From positions 125,199,117 through 125,263,116 of the forward strand of contig OY720639.1 in NCBI GenBank assembly GCA_963169105.1: 64,000 nt of DNA. The letters are read 5' to 3'. Both the position numbers and the translations under genes were made by a program. The stretch comes from Ceriagrion tenellum (Eukaryota > Arthropoda > Insecta > Odonata > Coenagrionidae). Positions within the stretch are counted from its first letter, which is position 1. Each line of letters starts with the position of its first letter. Below the pieces are notes generated by a model. It saw nothing but the letters and a program-made list of their open reading frames with translations, was not told where the DNA came from and ran no database searches. Shown in pieces: positions 13,886-24,269 of the stretch.

Positions 13886-13941
13886 GTGTCCCGGTTAAAG
13901 GTTTTCTTTTCCATCCGGATCTCTATGGATTCCTTCGTCAG

Positions 13942-15108
13942 TCATTCCCAGTATCCGTTGGATCGGCTGAGTAGTCTGGTGTCGTCAAACATTATGCGGT
14001 GGTCCTTGCTTAGACTATGTTCTGCCACCGCGGATTGTTCCGGATGGCATAGTCGGATGCACCTCATGTGTTCCTTAACTCGCGTCTCAATGGTCCGGCC
14101 CGTCTCACCAATGTATACTTCACCACATTCGCAGGGAATTCGATAAACTCCCGGTGTTTTAAGTCCGAGGTCATCCTTAACACGGACAAGTTGGCTTCTT
14201 TGTTTCCGAAGTGGCTTGTGGACGGTCCGGATATTGTACTTCCCTAGAATTCTAGAGATTTTCCCTGAGATCGTTGCGATGTATGGCAGACAGGCGCTGG
14301 CAACCGGCTTGTCGTTGTCCTCAGGTGTTTCTTTCCGATCCGTAAAGGCCCTTTTCAGGGCCATGGAGATCTCCTTTCCCGAGTAGCCATTCTGTTGGAA
14401 GGTCTTCTTTAGGTGTAGAATTTCGGCTGGCAGGCTCTCTTGATCGGCAATGGACCGCGCTCGGTGTACTAACGTTGAAAGTACTGCTCTCCGTTGTGAT
14501 GGATGATGGTGACTCTGCGCGTTCAAATACAGATCCGTGTGGGTGGGCTTTCTATAAACTCTGTGTCCCAGAGTACCATCCTCCTTCTGGTAGATAAGAA
14601 TATCTAGGAAGGGTAGAGTGCCGTCATTTTCCCTCTCCATAGTAAACTTGATGCTTCCGTGCTGTTGGTTCATGTGACTGAAGAAGGATTGGAGGGCCTC
14701 GGTTCCGTGAGACCACACGATGAACGTGTCATCTACATATCGGTAGAAGCATTTGGGCTTCAGTACCGCCGTGGAGAGGGCTCTGTCCTCGAAGTCTTCC
14801 ATGAAAAGATTCGCTATTGCTGGTGAGAGTGGAGATCCCATCGCAACGCCCTCGGTCTGTTCGTAGAACCTCCCATCGTAAGCGAAGTAAGTTGACTTGA
14901 GGACATGGTGGAAGAGATTGACAGTTTTGGCATCAAAACGAGTCATCAGCAGTTGAAGAGTGTCATCTAGGGGGACGCGAGTGAACAGGGACACTACGTC
15001 GAAACTGACCATGATGTCACCTGGTTCAAGTCGAATCGAACGGAGTGTCTTGATGAAGTCGGCCGAGTTGTTGACGTGGTGCTCACATCTCCCGACGTAG
15101 GGTGCGCT
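13942..15108 (-). pseudogene. PLE reverse transcriptase-GIY-YIG endonuclease, truncated
   Basis: This frame would copy element RNA (RT) and nick target DNA (GIY-YIG). It is open from about 15108 to a TGA at 13942. Counting from the internal Met at 15012, it has SFDVVSLF (residues 3-10, RT motif A aspartate), GVAMGSPLSPAIANLFM (55-71), the catalytic YVDD (92-95), PFLDILI (134-140) and RVYRKPTHTDLYLN (151-164). These are followed by a C-terminal GIY-YIG module: PGVYRIPCECGEVYIGETGR (287-306), with GVY at 288-290, CxC at 294/296, YIG at 300-302, R311, H315, and a late AEHSLSKDH. The frame upstream of 15012 stays open and looks like family sequence, but the N-terminal RT motifs are gone. The TGA after NGYWE is probably premature, because the same frame continues with a TKESIEIR-like family tail into the repeat. 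The 5' loss makes it inactive. Confidence 0.9.
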
Positions 15109-15109
15109 C

Positions 15110-15246
15110 GGGCTACGCTCTAAGTGAGGCTTGGAACCCAGCCCTTCGCAGAATAAAGGCGGAGAGGAAGAAGAACATCGCTAGCCAATCAGAGCCGACC
15201 TGACCTTTTTGGCGCGAAAACGGCCAGGCATATAAGGAGGCACCTT
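15110..15246 (+). repeat. PLE pseudo-LTR, inverted 5' copy
   Basis: This is the inverted partner of 13749-13885, the same 137 bp length. Its inner edge abuts the truncated coding region, so the join marks the rearrangement point made during reverse transcription or template switching. Confidence 0.88.
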
Positions 15247-15316
15247 AACGACCTGACCCGGTGGAAAACCCGAGAAGATTTCACCAGCATAATACGCCGG
15301 GAAAGAACTAAATCAT

Positions 15317-15328
15317 ATTGTTGTATAT
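15317..15328. repeat. Target-site duplication, right copy (PLE)
   Basis: Second copy of ATTGTTGTATAT. See 13710-13721. Confidence 0.8.
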
Positions 15329-16697
15329 GTTTGCCAAACACAGCTTCTTATTTTAGTGTCCAGTCAGCCTTTATTTTAGCAATAATAGGAATAATTTTGA
15401 TAAGATGGCAATAAAAATATCACTACTGTAGATTTATTTATCGCATAATTGAGAATTTGCAGTGATGCAAAGCCATATAATTACCTGGAATTGATAACCA
15501 GCGCTAAGCTTCTCCAGTCATATAAGTTATCCTAAATATATGAGTGTTCAGCGCCTGCTCAAAATTGTATACTTGTTTTTAATACATGTATACACTAGAA
15601 TCAATTATAGTAACATATAAAAACTTCGGTTAAGCACTACCTTGAAGATATTTTTGTTCATCATTTCTTATTTTTCTTTTATTCAAGTCTTTCAAACACT
15701 GTTCGTAACAATTTTGTGTTGACGGCGAAAAACGAACGAAAATAGATTTCTTGAATATACAGTCCCAAAAAAGGATGTTATTCTTCCCATTTGCTTAAAA
15801 GTTTCAACTGCGACAATTACCAATATATTATCAAACAGGATCTGTTCAAAAAACACAAGACCAAAGTTTAAAAACGAAAGTTTATGTAGGTAGTTGTTGT
15901 AAACGGCCCATTTCCTTAAAAGCAGGCCCATTTGAGAAATACGATCCTAAGGAGAATTTTTACTGCTTGACTTAAGTACAATTTAAAGTGTTCACCCCTG
16001 TGGTAATTGTGGAATTTTTAATATTACTATTTTTTTTAATTTAATAGGCATTTTAGTCCCAAATTTACAGTATTCCATAGGTCTAACGTGTAACAATTTG
16101 AACAAAATATAGAAGGGAAAATAGAAGTTGTTACGGCTAATAAATTATCAGCATGATCGTATAATCTGACTGCGACAAGGGAATGAGGGGTGGCTGTGGG
16201 ATGCATGGGATGAGGTCATTTGCATCGAAGGGACTGGTAAGCCGAGATTTAATACTGAAACAGTCGATTCCCTCTCCGGCGTTGGCAACCATGGGGATGA
16301 ACGCCGAACTTCCGCGCTACAGCATGCATGAAACGTATTCCTTAGGGCAACGGTCAATCTCTGAAATAAAAATCAATAGAAAACTAGACATTTATCAAGA
16401 TGCTCTATAATTAGCAAAGAGGAGAGATATCAAGAGGTTAGTTGAAAGATGTAAAAGAATCAACAAGAATAGTGTCAATTTTGGACGAAAATACCCACCA
16501 CATTTTTATTCCATGTAAAAAATCGGTGAGCTTTGATTGTCCTTAAGAAAAAGTAGGGAAATAGTCGCAAAATATTTTATCTCCATTGAAAATGAATTAA
16601 CCGTACTGCTGAAAGGGATCGTTCCATATTTTGTTATCGATCCAAAGAGGGGAAATAGCGGCTTTGAAAATAATTTCACATAGGCGTAAAAAGCAAC
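15329..16697. other. Non-coding stretch, no gene recognised
   Basis: AT-rich sequence with short frames only. No repeat boundary, RNA gene or exon is supported. Confidence 0.45.
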
Positions 16698-16710
16698 ATA
16701 TAATTGGTAT

Positions 16711-16865
16711 AGTTGGTGTTGTCTGCGGTTACTTGGTGGAAACCATTCATTATAATATCAATGAATACAATTGATTTTTCCACAATTATTATTTTTCCTC
16801 CACTACCTAGGTTTCGATACTCAGGTCACCATCAGGTGACTGAGTCCTACCTAGTCACCTACAAT
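16711..16865 (-). mobile_element. Short non-coding PLE-like insertion (155 bp)
   Basis: A 155-bp insertion is bracketed by the 13-bp direct repeat ATATAATTGGTAT (16698-16710 and 16866-16878). It has no coding capacity. On the minus strand it contains CCTGATGG, a pairing segment, then ATCGAAACC (16811-16836), enclosed by a further stem made from CTAGGT and ACCTAG. The order CTGATG, stem, CGAAAC resembles the hammerhead-like core of Penelope terminal repeats, although the core is not an exact CUGANGA. I infer that it is a PLE end fragment or a non-autonomous relative. The flanking repeat is seen directly. Confidence 0.6.
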
Positions 16866-17299
16866 ATATAATTGGTATCAATTAATGTTCGAAAGTTAGG
16901 AATACTAGGAATATATGTATTTATAAAAATTAACGTTAAATTTTACTAACTTTGGCTATATAAAATATCTAAAGACGTAATTTGACCAGGAAAAATCGGC
17001 TGGTGATGGAAAAAATGATACAAATAATATCGTAAGATTCAAAGCAGAAATTTGATGGGATTAGGAATGCGCTTTAGCTAACCTACTGTTGTCTTTATAA
17101 CTGCTGGTGGTGACACATTTCCTTACGAATTATTTAAACATTTGCCAGCTACGTGCATGGTGACGAGGCTCAAATCATTAAGAATCGTTTAAGAAGTGTT
17201 ATTTAGACAAAAAAGCCAGCACTTCGTACCCAATTTCCATGATGACGGGAAACATTTTAAGTTGAGGGAAGTTATCAATACATGTGTAAAATCCGACAT

Positions 17300-17600
17300 G
17301 GTGACGAAAGGAAGACAAACGATGAGGTGCCTAGTATAGTTCGTAAGGAGAGGAAGCAGCTGGAGTGGAGATTAGGAGGAGGCACAGTTGGTGATGGAAA
17401 GAGGTAATGCAGGGCAAAGAACTGCTTAAGACCGAGATAGAGGGTAGAATATGTTCTTCCTATGCGGGGAGACTTAAGAATGAGAGGTTCTATGGATGGG
17501 ATGCCGAGAAGTATAAACTGTAAAGAAGGGAAAATTGTAAGGAGATAGGGGCATCCATCTGCAAAAACCTGGATGATATGTACTCTTTTAAATGAAAACA
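17300..17600 (+). pseudogene. Possible LINE 3' coding debris
   Basis: Allowing frame changes, the plus strand gives a segment like the C-terminal part of the LINE relics at 5.7 and 10.6 kb: a TNDEV-like start, VRKERKQLEWR, then MQGKELLKTEIEGRI with a later RLKNERFYGW. It is short and broken by stops. The pattern order (NEEV, EER, LLKTxIEGR) is what suggests the family. It could also be chance in purine-rich DNA. Confidence 0.35.
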
Positions 17601-17749
17601 TTCCCTATCCGGTAGATTTCTCTGACGACACTATATATGTTTCTGGGGTAATAATACCTATACTTCTGGATTTTGTTGTTATACCAATTTTTCTCCGCTT
17701 TGCGATATAGATATTTGAGTAGGCATGGCTTAACTCCATACTATAGACT

Positions 17750-18260
17750 CGCCATCCCACTGAGCCGAGCGGAATTCCGGCCTCACCCCCTCTCCTCAAT
17801 GTTCTTGACCCTCCCACCCAATGGAATATGACCCGGCCCAGAACAAGGTGACCCTCCCCATCATCCCTTTCTTCCTCCCCCTTTGACGGCTCCGGTGCCT
17901 GACCACGTGACTTCCGGACGAACCAATTAGACCCCACCCTCACCCTACCGCCCCTCCTGCCTGCCCCCCGGCTCGACGTTGGCAGTCATAGAATAGTGAT
18001 GAGTATGTCGACGGAATGGGAAATGCCTGCCCGCCCCTCCCCGCCCTGCCACCCGCCCCGCCATTTCCTCCCTCCCTTCCTCGGGAAACGTGGAAGACAA
18101 ACAGAATTGAAGCGATCCGTGAGCGGTGAGCCAGGGACATGGATGCGATGAGAGATGGAGTGGGTAAGGGTTTGCGTGGGATGGGGAGGTGGGGGGTGGC
18201 GATGGAAAGGGGAAACGGAGTTATATGAGGTGGAGGGGAAAAGGCCTAGCAGAGGACGAA
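17750..18260. promoter_or_regulatory. GC-rich island, possible regulatory DNA
   Basis: This block is far richer in G and C than its surroundings. It contains an E-box CACGTG (17904-17909), a CCAAT pentamer shortly after (about 17923) and GC-box-like CCGCCCC/CCGCCCCGCC runs (about 18030-18062). A G-rich quadruplex-type run follows on plus (18178-18220). These are the parts expected of an unmethylated CpG-type promoter, but no transcript start or exon is visible beside it. It may only be compositional. Confidence 0.25.
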
Positions 18261-18354
18261 AAGTATACAAAGTTGGTTTTCTCGCGACAGCCTGAGTTAA
18301 AACGAATGAGAAATTGAACATTTTTATTCGACCTGTTTTTAATAACACCCTCCA

Positions 18355-18550
18355 CATATACTCCGTGGTTTCAGGCTTGATGGAGTGAAATCGGAATATA
18401 ACTAAGTATGAAAAAATAGGCAATTGTGTGATAAATTTATTCCGACCAGTTTCTCTTTTTACAGCATCTTCAGATGGAGATGTTGTGAAAAGCGAAACCG
18501 GTCGAAAAAAATTTATCACATTGGAAGTTGCCTATTTTTTCATACTTAGT
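18355..18550 (-). mobile_element. Fold-back PLE-like insertion (196 bp)
   Basis: An imperfect inverted repeat has arms at about 18399-18473 and 18477-18552. It sits within a segment bracketed by TAACAYCCTCCA (18343-18354 and 18551-18562, 11 of 12 identical), a likely target-site duplication. Each arm, read outward, has a box (CTGAAGAT in one arm on minus, GGAGAT in the other on plus), a short stem-loop and GAAAC followed by a GGTCG block. Combining the arms gives CTGAAGAT, GCT, loop, AGC, GAAAC, similar to a hammerhead core with a short stem II. There is no coding frame. I infer a head-to-head pair of PLE terminal segments. Confidence 0.65.
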
Positions 18551-18562
18551 TAACATCCTCCA

Positions 18563-21319
18563 TGGATGAATTCTCTTAGTTGTAGGAGTAAATTACGACT
18601 AATTCAGATTTTTCAACGGTTAATTGAAAGGCCGTAATTTAAGAAAAGTGTTCCCGATGAATGAGTCAAAGTCTGAGTCTTCCCAAAGCTGTGGAAAGAA
18701 TTGGGAGATAAAAATTCTGCGAGTCATTAAAAAGATCTAAGTTTTGGATGCCTTGGAATGCGGAGGCCGATAATGGAACAAAACGGGAAGCTGAATGGGG
18801 TGGAGAAAGGCATAGAATCAATCTCGGTATTGATGACTGCCGTTGGCATTCCTAGGGTACTTCACTACTTCAACATATAGCATTCGGCAATATATCAGAC
18901 GCCACTTAAATGGAATTTTATAGAATCAAATATGATAAGTGGACTTCAGCCTGCACACATTTGACATACTTAAATCATAAAAGCCGATCTTTAATATGGC
19001 GCTATTTAGAGGCGTGTGCACTTAATTATTACCTTTTTCTTTTTAAATATTAGACTTATATTAGACCAAATATTATAGATGTGGTACGTAGGACCAAATA
19101 CATTGATACGATCGATTTGATAATCATCAGGAAATATCTGTTGGGTATATTACCAATTTTTCTATTTTTTTAATTTTAATTTCGGTAAGACCCCGCTACA
19201 TTAATCATTTTTCCAAAAATAAGCATTTATCATATTAAAAAATAAAATATAGCCGTTGTCTGTAAGAAAAAATTGAAAAACTTAATTTCTCGTGGTATAA
19301 AGCTATTTTGTGATAATATCACTTGCCGCTAGCTGTTTGGTCAGTTTTTTTCCAAAATTAAAATTAAATTAAAAAACATTTCTTTTCTGATATAATCCTT
19401 GCATTCAAGCGTGAAGTGCTTAATTTATGAAAGAAATAGCTTGAAATATTTTGATTTTGCTGATTAAATCACTAAGAAAACACACAAATATGATTAAATT
19501 GGCTTCTATGTTGTACTACTGTGGGACCTCTGGATAATGGAAATTTTGAGACGGAATGAGCGAGGATAATAGAAGCGAGGGATAAGCCATGAAGTGAGAA
19601 AGGGTTTTACTGAGAAAGGGAGAGAGGAATGAATGAAGATGGAAGGAAGTTGCATTATGGGACGAGGAAATTGTCTCGCGGTCCACTACGCCCCTGGAGA
19701 TGTCGTTGCGACGATGACAAGGGGTCCGAAGGATAGGTGGGGCACCTATGAAGGAGTGAGGGAAATCAGGCGTCTAGTCCAGCACAAGCAAGCCTCCGCA
19801 TTAATCCCGGGATTATACATTTGTCTTCCCCGTGGAAGTGTCACTTTTGCCCGAGGTGTTGGAATCGGTCTCCCTTTCCATTATTTTCATGCAAATTTGA
19901 AATTTAATGCAACGGTGCGTTCCGTTCGTCCGCCGTCATCTGTTTTTGATGTCCCTTTACCGCTAACTCCTTTTTTTTTATTCCATCGATGGTTTTGACG
20001 AGACACCAAAAAAATTATTCGCTGCTCTTGTTTGAATGCATTAAAAAAGACACCCATGGAGGTTCTCCTAATGACAAAACTGGCCTCATAATCTCCCCGA
20101 ACAAAATTTTCCGTATTCCCACGCACCAATTTTTAGTTCCTACTTATACTATCTTTTTCGCATCGTTTCACAATAAATTGGGATTAGCTGCTTGATCATC
20201 ATGTGACGTTGACGAGCGAACGTAATAAAGCATTATGAAATGTTAACAAAATATGAGCGTTGAAAATATTTTGGGTCGAACGACAAAACGCTGGTCGCTA
20301 CGAGAGACTAAGCCTGTGTTTATTTCTTTATTTTTATTTTTGCGCAATAATTGCCTTTGAACAACTGAGGTTGGCTGGGCTTTGGTTTAAAAAAAGTATG
20401 AAGCTAAAGGGTTCTGTTTGCTCATCCGAATCTGATTGTTTGTGAAATTCACAAAAGCTTACGTGTGGTGGACTTGTTCTAAATGCTTTTATTTCAGCGG
20501 CCCAGAAAATGAAATCAATTACTTTCACCCTAGTTAGCGCGATAATACAATCCGAATGCTGCTGTTTTTTTCACTTCCCCAAGGCTCACTCTTCAGATGA
20601 TGGGAAAGCTTTGATTGCCTCGCACGCATATACCCTTATATATTTTTCTTTGATGTTCAATGGCTCACTTTAAAGTTTTAAACCCCAGAAATAAAGCAAA
20701 AGAGTTGAAGCGATGATAATTTATTCCCACAGCACGTTTTTGCCAGTTTTTTGCCACTTCATTTGACAGAAAATGTGGAATATAATATTCTTCTTAATTA
20801 ATAATCTTTTTTAAGCCGTATTTTTTTCCGCAATTTTTACATATCAGATCTTTCTAAAAAAATGTCTCATTTTTTCCAAAATTCCAGATCACCAATACTT
20901 AGAACTGATGAGCGAAGATTGGAAACTTGTTTTTTCCTGAAAACTCGCAAATTTAGCATTCATGACATAAAATCAGACGCAAGGAGAAGAAAACTTTCTT
21001 CACCTCCCAATGAGATGTACAACGCACTCCCCGGTTTCCGCGTTCCGAAAAACGTATCTTAAATTGTAATGTAGCGTTAATTCAGGAAAAAAAACTTTAG
21101 TTATTTTAAGCATATTAGCACGATAAGAGTAAGCAATTATATGCGAGGAATTTTCAACAACACTTATGTCATCCTAAGTGTCATTAGAGAAGCTAAGGTT
21201 TGGTGTAAAGGAGTGGGAATCCTAGTATGGTTGACTAACTGAATTTAGCTAAGCAAGAACTAAGTTTTACTCCGCAGCATTCTTTACAGCAATGATGACT
21301 TGGTCTCAAAGTGTCTTAT
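18563..21319. other. Non-coding stretch, no gene recognised
   Basis: A CpG-richer patch at 19640-19960 carries a 121-codon open frame on plus (19633-19998). Its product has no recognisable domain and ends in a proline/phenylalanine-rich tail, so I do not call it a gene. The rest is AT-rich. Confidence 0.4.
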
Positions 21320-21323
21320 TTAA
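21320..21323. repeat. TTAA target site of piggyBac, left
   Basis: The canonical piggyBac target TTAA lies immediately outside the left terminal repeat. The right counterpart at 24266-24269 reads TTTA, a one-base change. Confidence 0.8.
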
Positions 21324-21341
21324 CCCGGCGTTACTCGCGCG
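21324..21341 (+). repeat. piggyBac left terminal inverted repeat
   Basis: CCCGGCGTTACTCGCGCG, paired with the right end. A second copy of its inner 12 bases lies 27 bp further in. A hairpin GGGTTG...CAACCC follows at 21369-21387. Confidence 0.9.
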
Positions 21342-21729
21342 CGATTTCCGATCACGGTTACTCGCGCGGGGTTGCTCCTGACAACCCAATGAACATTTCT
21401 GTTTCAGAATGGGTTACACATTGTTTTATTTGTAAAAATCATTTATGTTATTAAAACGTATGTTTTTACTTGTAGTTTTTATGCTAAGGAGGAGGAATTG
21501 ATTGTTTTACCTTGTCATCTGTAATCGGTGGTGCATCTATGCGTGAGTGGGAAAATTACTCCCCTTCAAAGCCAAGATTAAAAGTTTTTTGCTAAGGCTT
21601 GATCCTGAGATACTGTTATCATGGTATAGGCACCGTAATCTGTTATCACCTCGTACATACAAATTTTACCATAACTTATGAACAATACATTGTTTTAATT
21701 TCTAATAAAATGAATCACAAATTGTACAT

Positions 21730-23394
21730 TTACACTTTATTTTCAACATCAATGATCTTTTTTTCTTTACAATCACTGCAAATATGCACCATATGGTTCG
21801 CGTACATCCATTTATCGCACGAGCAACAGAACGTTTTTGTTTTAATGCCTTTATTCCTCGGACATATAACACATCTATCACATTTTCCTTTTCTCTTATT
21901 CGTTTCACTTTCACATGTTGATGAATCACTGAAATAATCTTTTCAGTTCCTTTGGGATCATTTTAATTTCCGATCTTCTCCTTATAAATGGCTTCGTCAA
22001 TTCCCTCGCAATATCTCGAAGGAATTTTGATCTGTACATCTTGCTTCTTGGATTTGCGTCATTGTATATAACAAATGAGTTAATGCCTGTCACGTTTATC
22101 AAGTTGATAAAAGTTACCATTGGCCATCTCTTTGTGTTTCTTGAAACATTATATGTTTCGCACATTCCATCCACTGCGTCGACACCGCCCTTAGTAAGGT
22201 TATAAAAAGTTATTATCTCTGGTTTCTTCTTGTCACCTGTCGACCTGTCTATGCTCATACTGCTATGATTCGGTGACAACAAAATTACATTTTTGCCTTT
22301 TTTGGGAACATAAGATAGGATTGTCATGTTCTTTCTAAATCCAAAGAGACTACTATTCTCTTCCCTCTGTTTTGTGCAAACCAACTGAGGTGGCAATTCT
22401 CTTTTTTTTTTTTCCATAGTTCTCACTAGTGTTAATTTGCTTTGTAACAAGTTCTCTGCCAGGGGAACACTTGCAAACCAATTGTCAGCCGTGACATTTC
22501 TCCACGTCCCCACTCCCCTTATTGGGTTCCACTAAGCGTTTCACAACCTCTTTTGGAGTATTGTCTACTTTGTAGAGTCCTTCGAGTTGACTCCATGCAT
22601 ATACCTCCAAATTGTAAGTGTAGAATACATTAGCGTCAACCAATACAAATATTTTAACACAGCATCTTGCTGGCTTATTTGGGAGGTATTGCCTGAATGA
22701 ACATCTTCCCCTAAAGCCGACTAATTGCTCATCTACCGTGGCGTACTCCGATATGGTATATTTTTCCTGAAACTTTTTCACCAGCATTTGAAAAAGTTGA
22801 CGAATCGGAGCTAATTTGTCTATCATTTTTCTTTCTGCCCTACTGTATACATCATTGAATCTGAGACACTGCACAAGAAAATGGAATCTTTGATAATTCA
22901 TGGACGCCTAAATTGTGTCTACACCAAGCCATCTCGATCCCATAAATCCTTTATATTTTGTCGCCCAGATCTATTTGTCCCCACGAAGAGCAGAAGCCGT
23001 ATGAAACATTCAATTTCTCCCTCATCAGTTGACCTGGCATCTCTCGTACGCGAATAATTCACACCTACTTTTTGAATTCGAAGCTCTAGATATTTTCTTT
23101 CCTACCTTTGAAACCAGGCTTTTCGGAAACTATATTCCTTATTGGTGTTCTTACATTGGCCCGCGGTTTCTTTTTGCTCCATGTAGTTGTGCTGTCATTC
23201 CCCAATAACAGATTGTCGTTTTCAATGGGCAGTTCATCTTCGGAAATGTCAGCCTCCTCCGTTTTGGTGTCGTTTACAGAAGATTCAACGCAATCATCAG
23301 AAGAAACATCGTCAGGGTCAGTCATTTCTTCATCGGATGATTCATTCAAAAGTCTTATTATTCTTTATATTTCCTTTTCTAAATTTTCCGCCAT
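21730..23394 (-). pseudogene. piggyBac transposase, disrupted
   Basis: This is a DDE-type transposase that excises and inserts the element at TTAA. The likely start is the ATG at 23394. The N-terminus is acidic (Ser/Asp/Glu-rich, about 23349-23215), as is usual for the family. The middle part (22901-22485) carries a GFRGRCSFRQYLPNKPA motif and the first catalytic Asp in LVDANVFYTYNLEVY. The second Asp is in TADNWFASVPLAENLL (about 22490-22440) and the third in NLTKGGVDAVDGMC (about 22208-22165), so all three are retained. A C-terminal cysteine-rich zinc-binding domain follows in another frame (21890-21730), with CDRCVICP, CCSCDKW and HICSDC. The disruptions seen are an in-frame TAA about nine codons in, and frameshifts near 23095, 22925, 22500 and 21928. 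The total span of about 555 codons is near the normal family length. Confidence 0.92.
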
Positions 23395-24247
23395 CTATGG
23401 ATAAAAAATTGCATAATTTTAATCTTTCAATCAATTTCACAATCTAAAGAATACTATATATGTATTAAAATGTACAAACACATTGCACCGATACCAGAAT
23501 GAATTGTAAGCAATAAGCATAAAAAGACATTCTTTCTGTCATGATGTTATACCATGCAAAGTAATAACCCGTAAAAATCATGTTTCTGAAATATATTTTA
23601 GTAGTAGGTAAATGTTTTAAAATTAAACTTTCAATATTAGGTACGTACCTTTTACTGGATGACCTAACATAATCAATATGAAGTTATGTGTTGTAATATG
23701 GAGATGAATAGAATAATATTTTCGGAGAAGTTCTACGTTTTCAAATCGAGCAGAAAACGTGAAATTTAAGGCAAGAGATTATGGCTATTCAACCATGAAT
23801 ATATTTACTATTTCATCAATATTGGTCAATAGTCGGATAAGACCAAGAAGAACTTATCTCACATATCACATGCCGAGGAGTCTACGGCGAGGAGACAATT
23901 GGGGTGTTCAGGAGAGAGAATAAAGCGAATGATTCGCGAGGCGTTCTCCGGAAGATAAATGTGAAATACGAGAATGCATGTTATATTGTAATAAAAATTT
24001 CACAGTTCTAAAGTTACAACCTAAAACAATGAGGTTTGGAGTGAGCATTGGTCGAAGGAGACTAAGTGTCACGAACATTATCCCCCTTAAGGGGTACTAC
24101 GAAAGTTGTTTATAATGTATGCCTGAGAATGTTGGTGTCAAAAGAAAGAAAACATATCACATTCCAGCTACTAAAGAGTAGAAGTCAGTGAAATAAAGAC
24201 TACAAAATTGATACAATGAAAAATAGGGTGGGGTGTTCAGGGCACCC

Positions 24248-24265
24248 CGCACGAGTAACGCCGGG
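24248..24265 (-). repeat. piggyBac right terminal inverted repeat
   Basis: Inverted partner of 21324-21341, with T instead of C at one position when read inward. Hairpin GGGGTG...CACCCC lies at 24230-24248. Confidence 0.9.
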
Positions 24266-24269
24266 TTTA

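Larger units (their letters stand above)
13722..15316 (-). mobile_element. Penelope-like retroelement, 5'-truncated, inverted terminal repeats
   Basis: This is a 1595-bp element on the minus strand. PLEs are eukaryotic retroelements whose RT is related to telomerase and whose endonuclease is GIY-YIG rather than AP or RLE type. It is bounded by a 12-bp direct repeat (13710-13721 and 15317-15328). Inside lies one truncated RT/GIY-YIG frame, flanked by 137-bp repeats in inverted orientation (13749-13885 and 15110-15246). Inverted pseudo-LTRs with a 5'-truncated frame are a known PLE arrangement. Outside the right repeat, 15247-15316 holds a separate terminal segment with a GGAAAACCCGAGAAG block. 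The element's own 3' end (position 13722) stops at CCCTGAGGACG, a box like the first half of a hammerhead core. The near-identity of the repeats (one difference seen) suggests a fairly young insertion. Confidence 0.9.
21324..24265 (-). mobile_element. piggyBac DNA transposon, complete ends, inactive
   Basis: This is a 2942-bp cut-and-paste transposon. Both ends start with CCCGGCGTTACTCG; the 18-bp terminal inverted repeats (21324-21341 and 24248-24265) differ at one base. TTAA precedes the left end and TTTA follows the right end, as expected for a piggyBac insertion with one later mutation. The left end repeats GTTACTCGCGCG at 21330-21341 and 21357-21368. Both ends carry a small GC hairpin just inside the repeat. 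A transposase pseudogene lies inside on minus. The roughly 870 bp between its start and the right end is non-coding. Confidence 0.93.

Noticed and set aside
13886..14146. 86-codon plus-strand frame
   Set aside because: Antisense shadow of the GIY-YIG domain of the PLE.
17986..18519. 177-codon minus-strand frame
   Set aside because: It runs through the GC-rich island and into the fold-back insertion at 18.4 kb, so it is a chimaera of non-coding parts.
19633..19998. 121-codon open frame in a CpG-richer patch
   Set aside because: No recognisable motif, no splice-site support and a tail translated from a pyrimidine tract. It may be regulatory or chance.
20560..20610. CTGAAGA box on minus near 20596 that could be a hammerhead start
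   Set aside because: The following sequence does not form a stem before a GAAA, and no target duplication is seen.
21599..21937. 112-codon plus-strand frame
   Set aside because: It is the antisense shadow of the piggyBac transposase C-terminus.
23108..23404. 98-codon plus-strand frame
   Set aside because: It is antisense to the acidic N-terminus of the piggyBac transposase.
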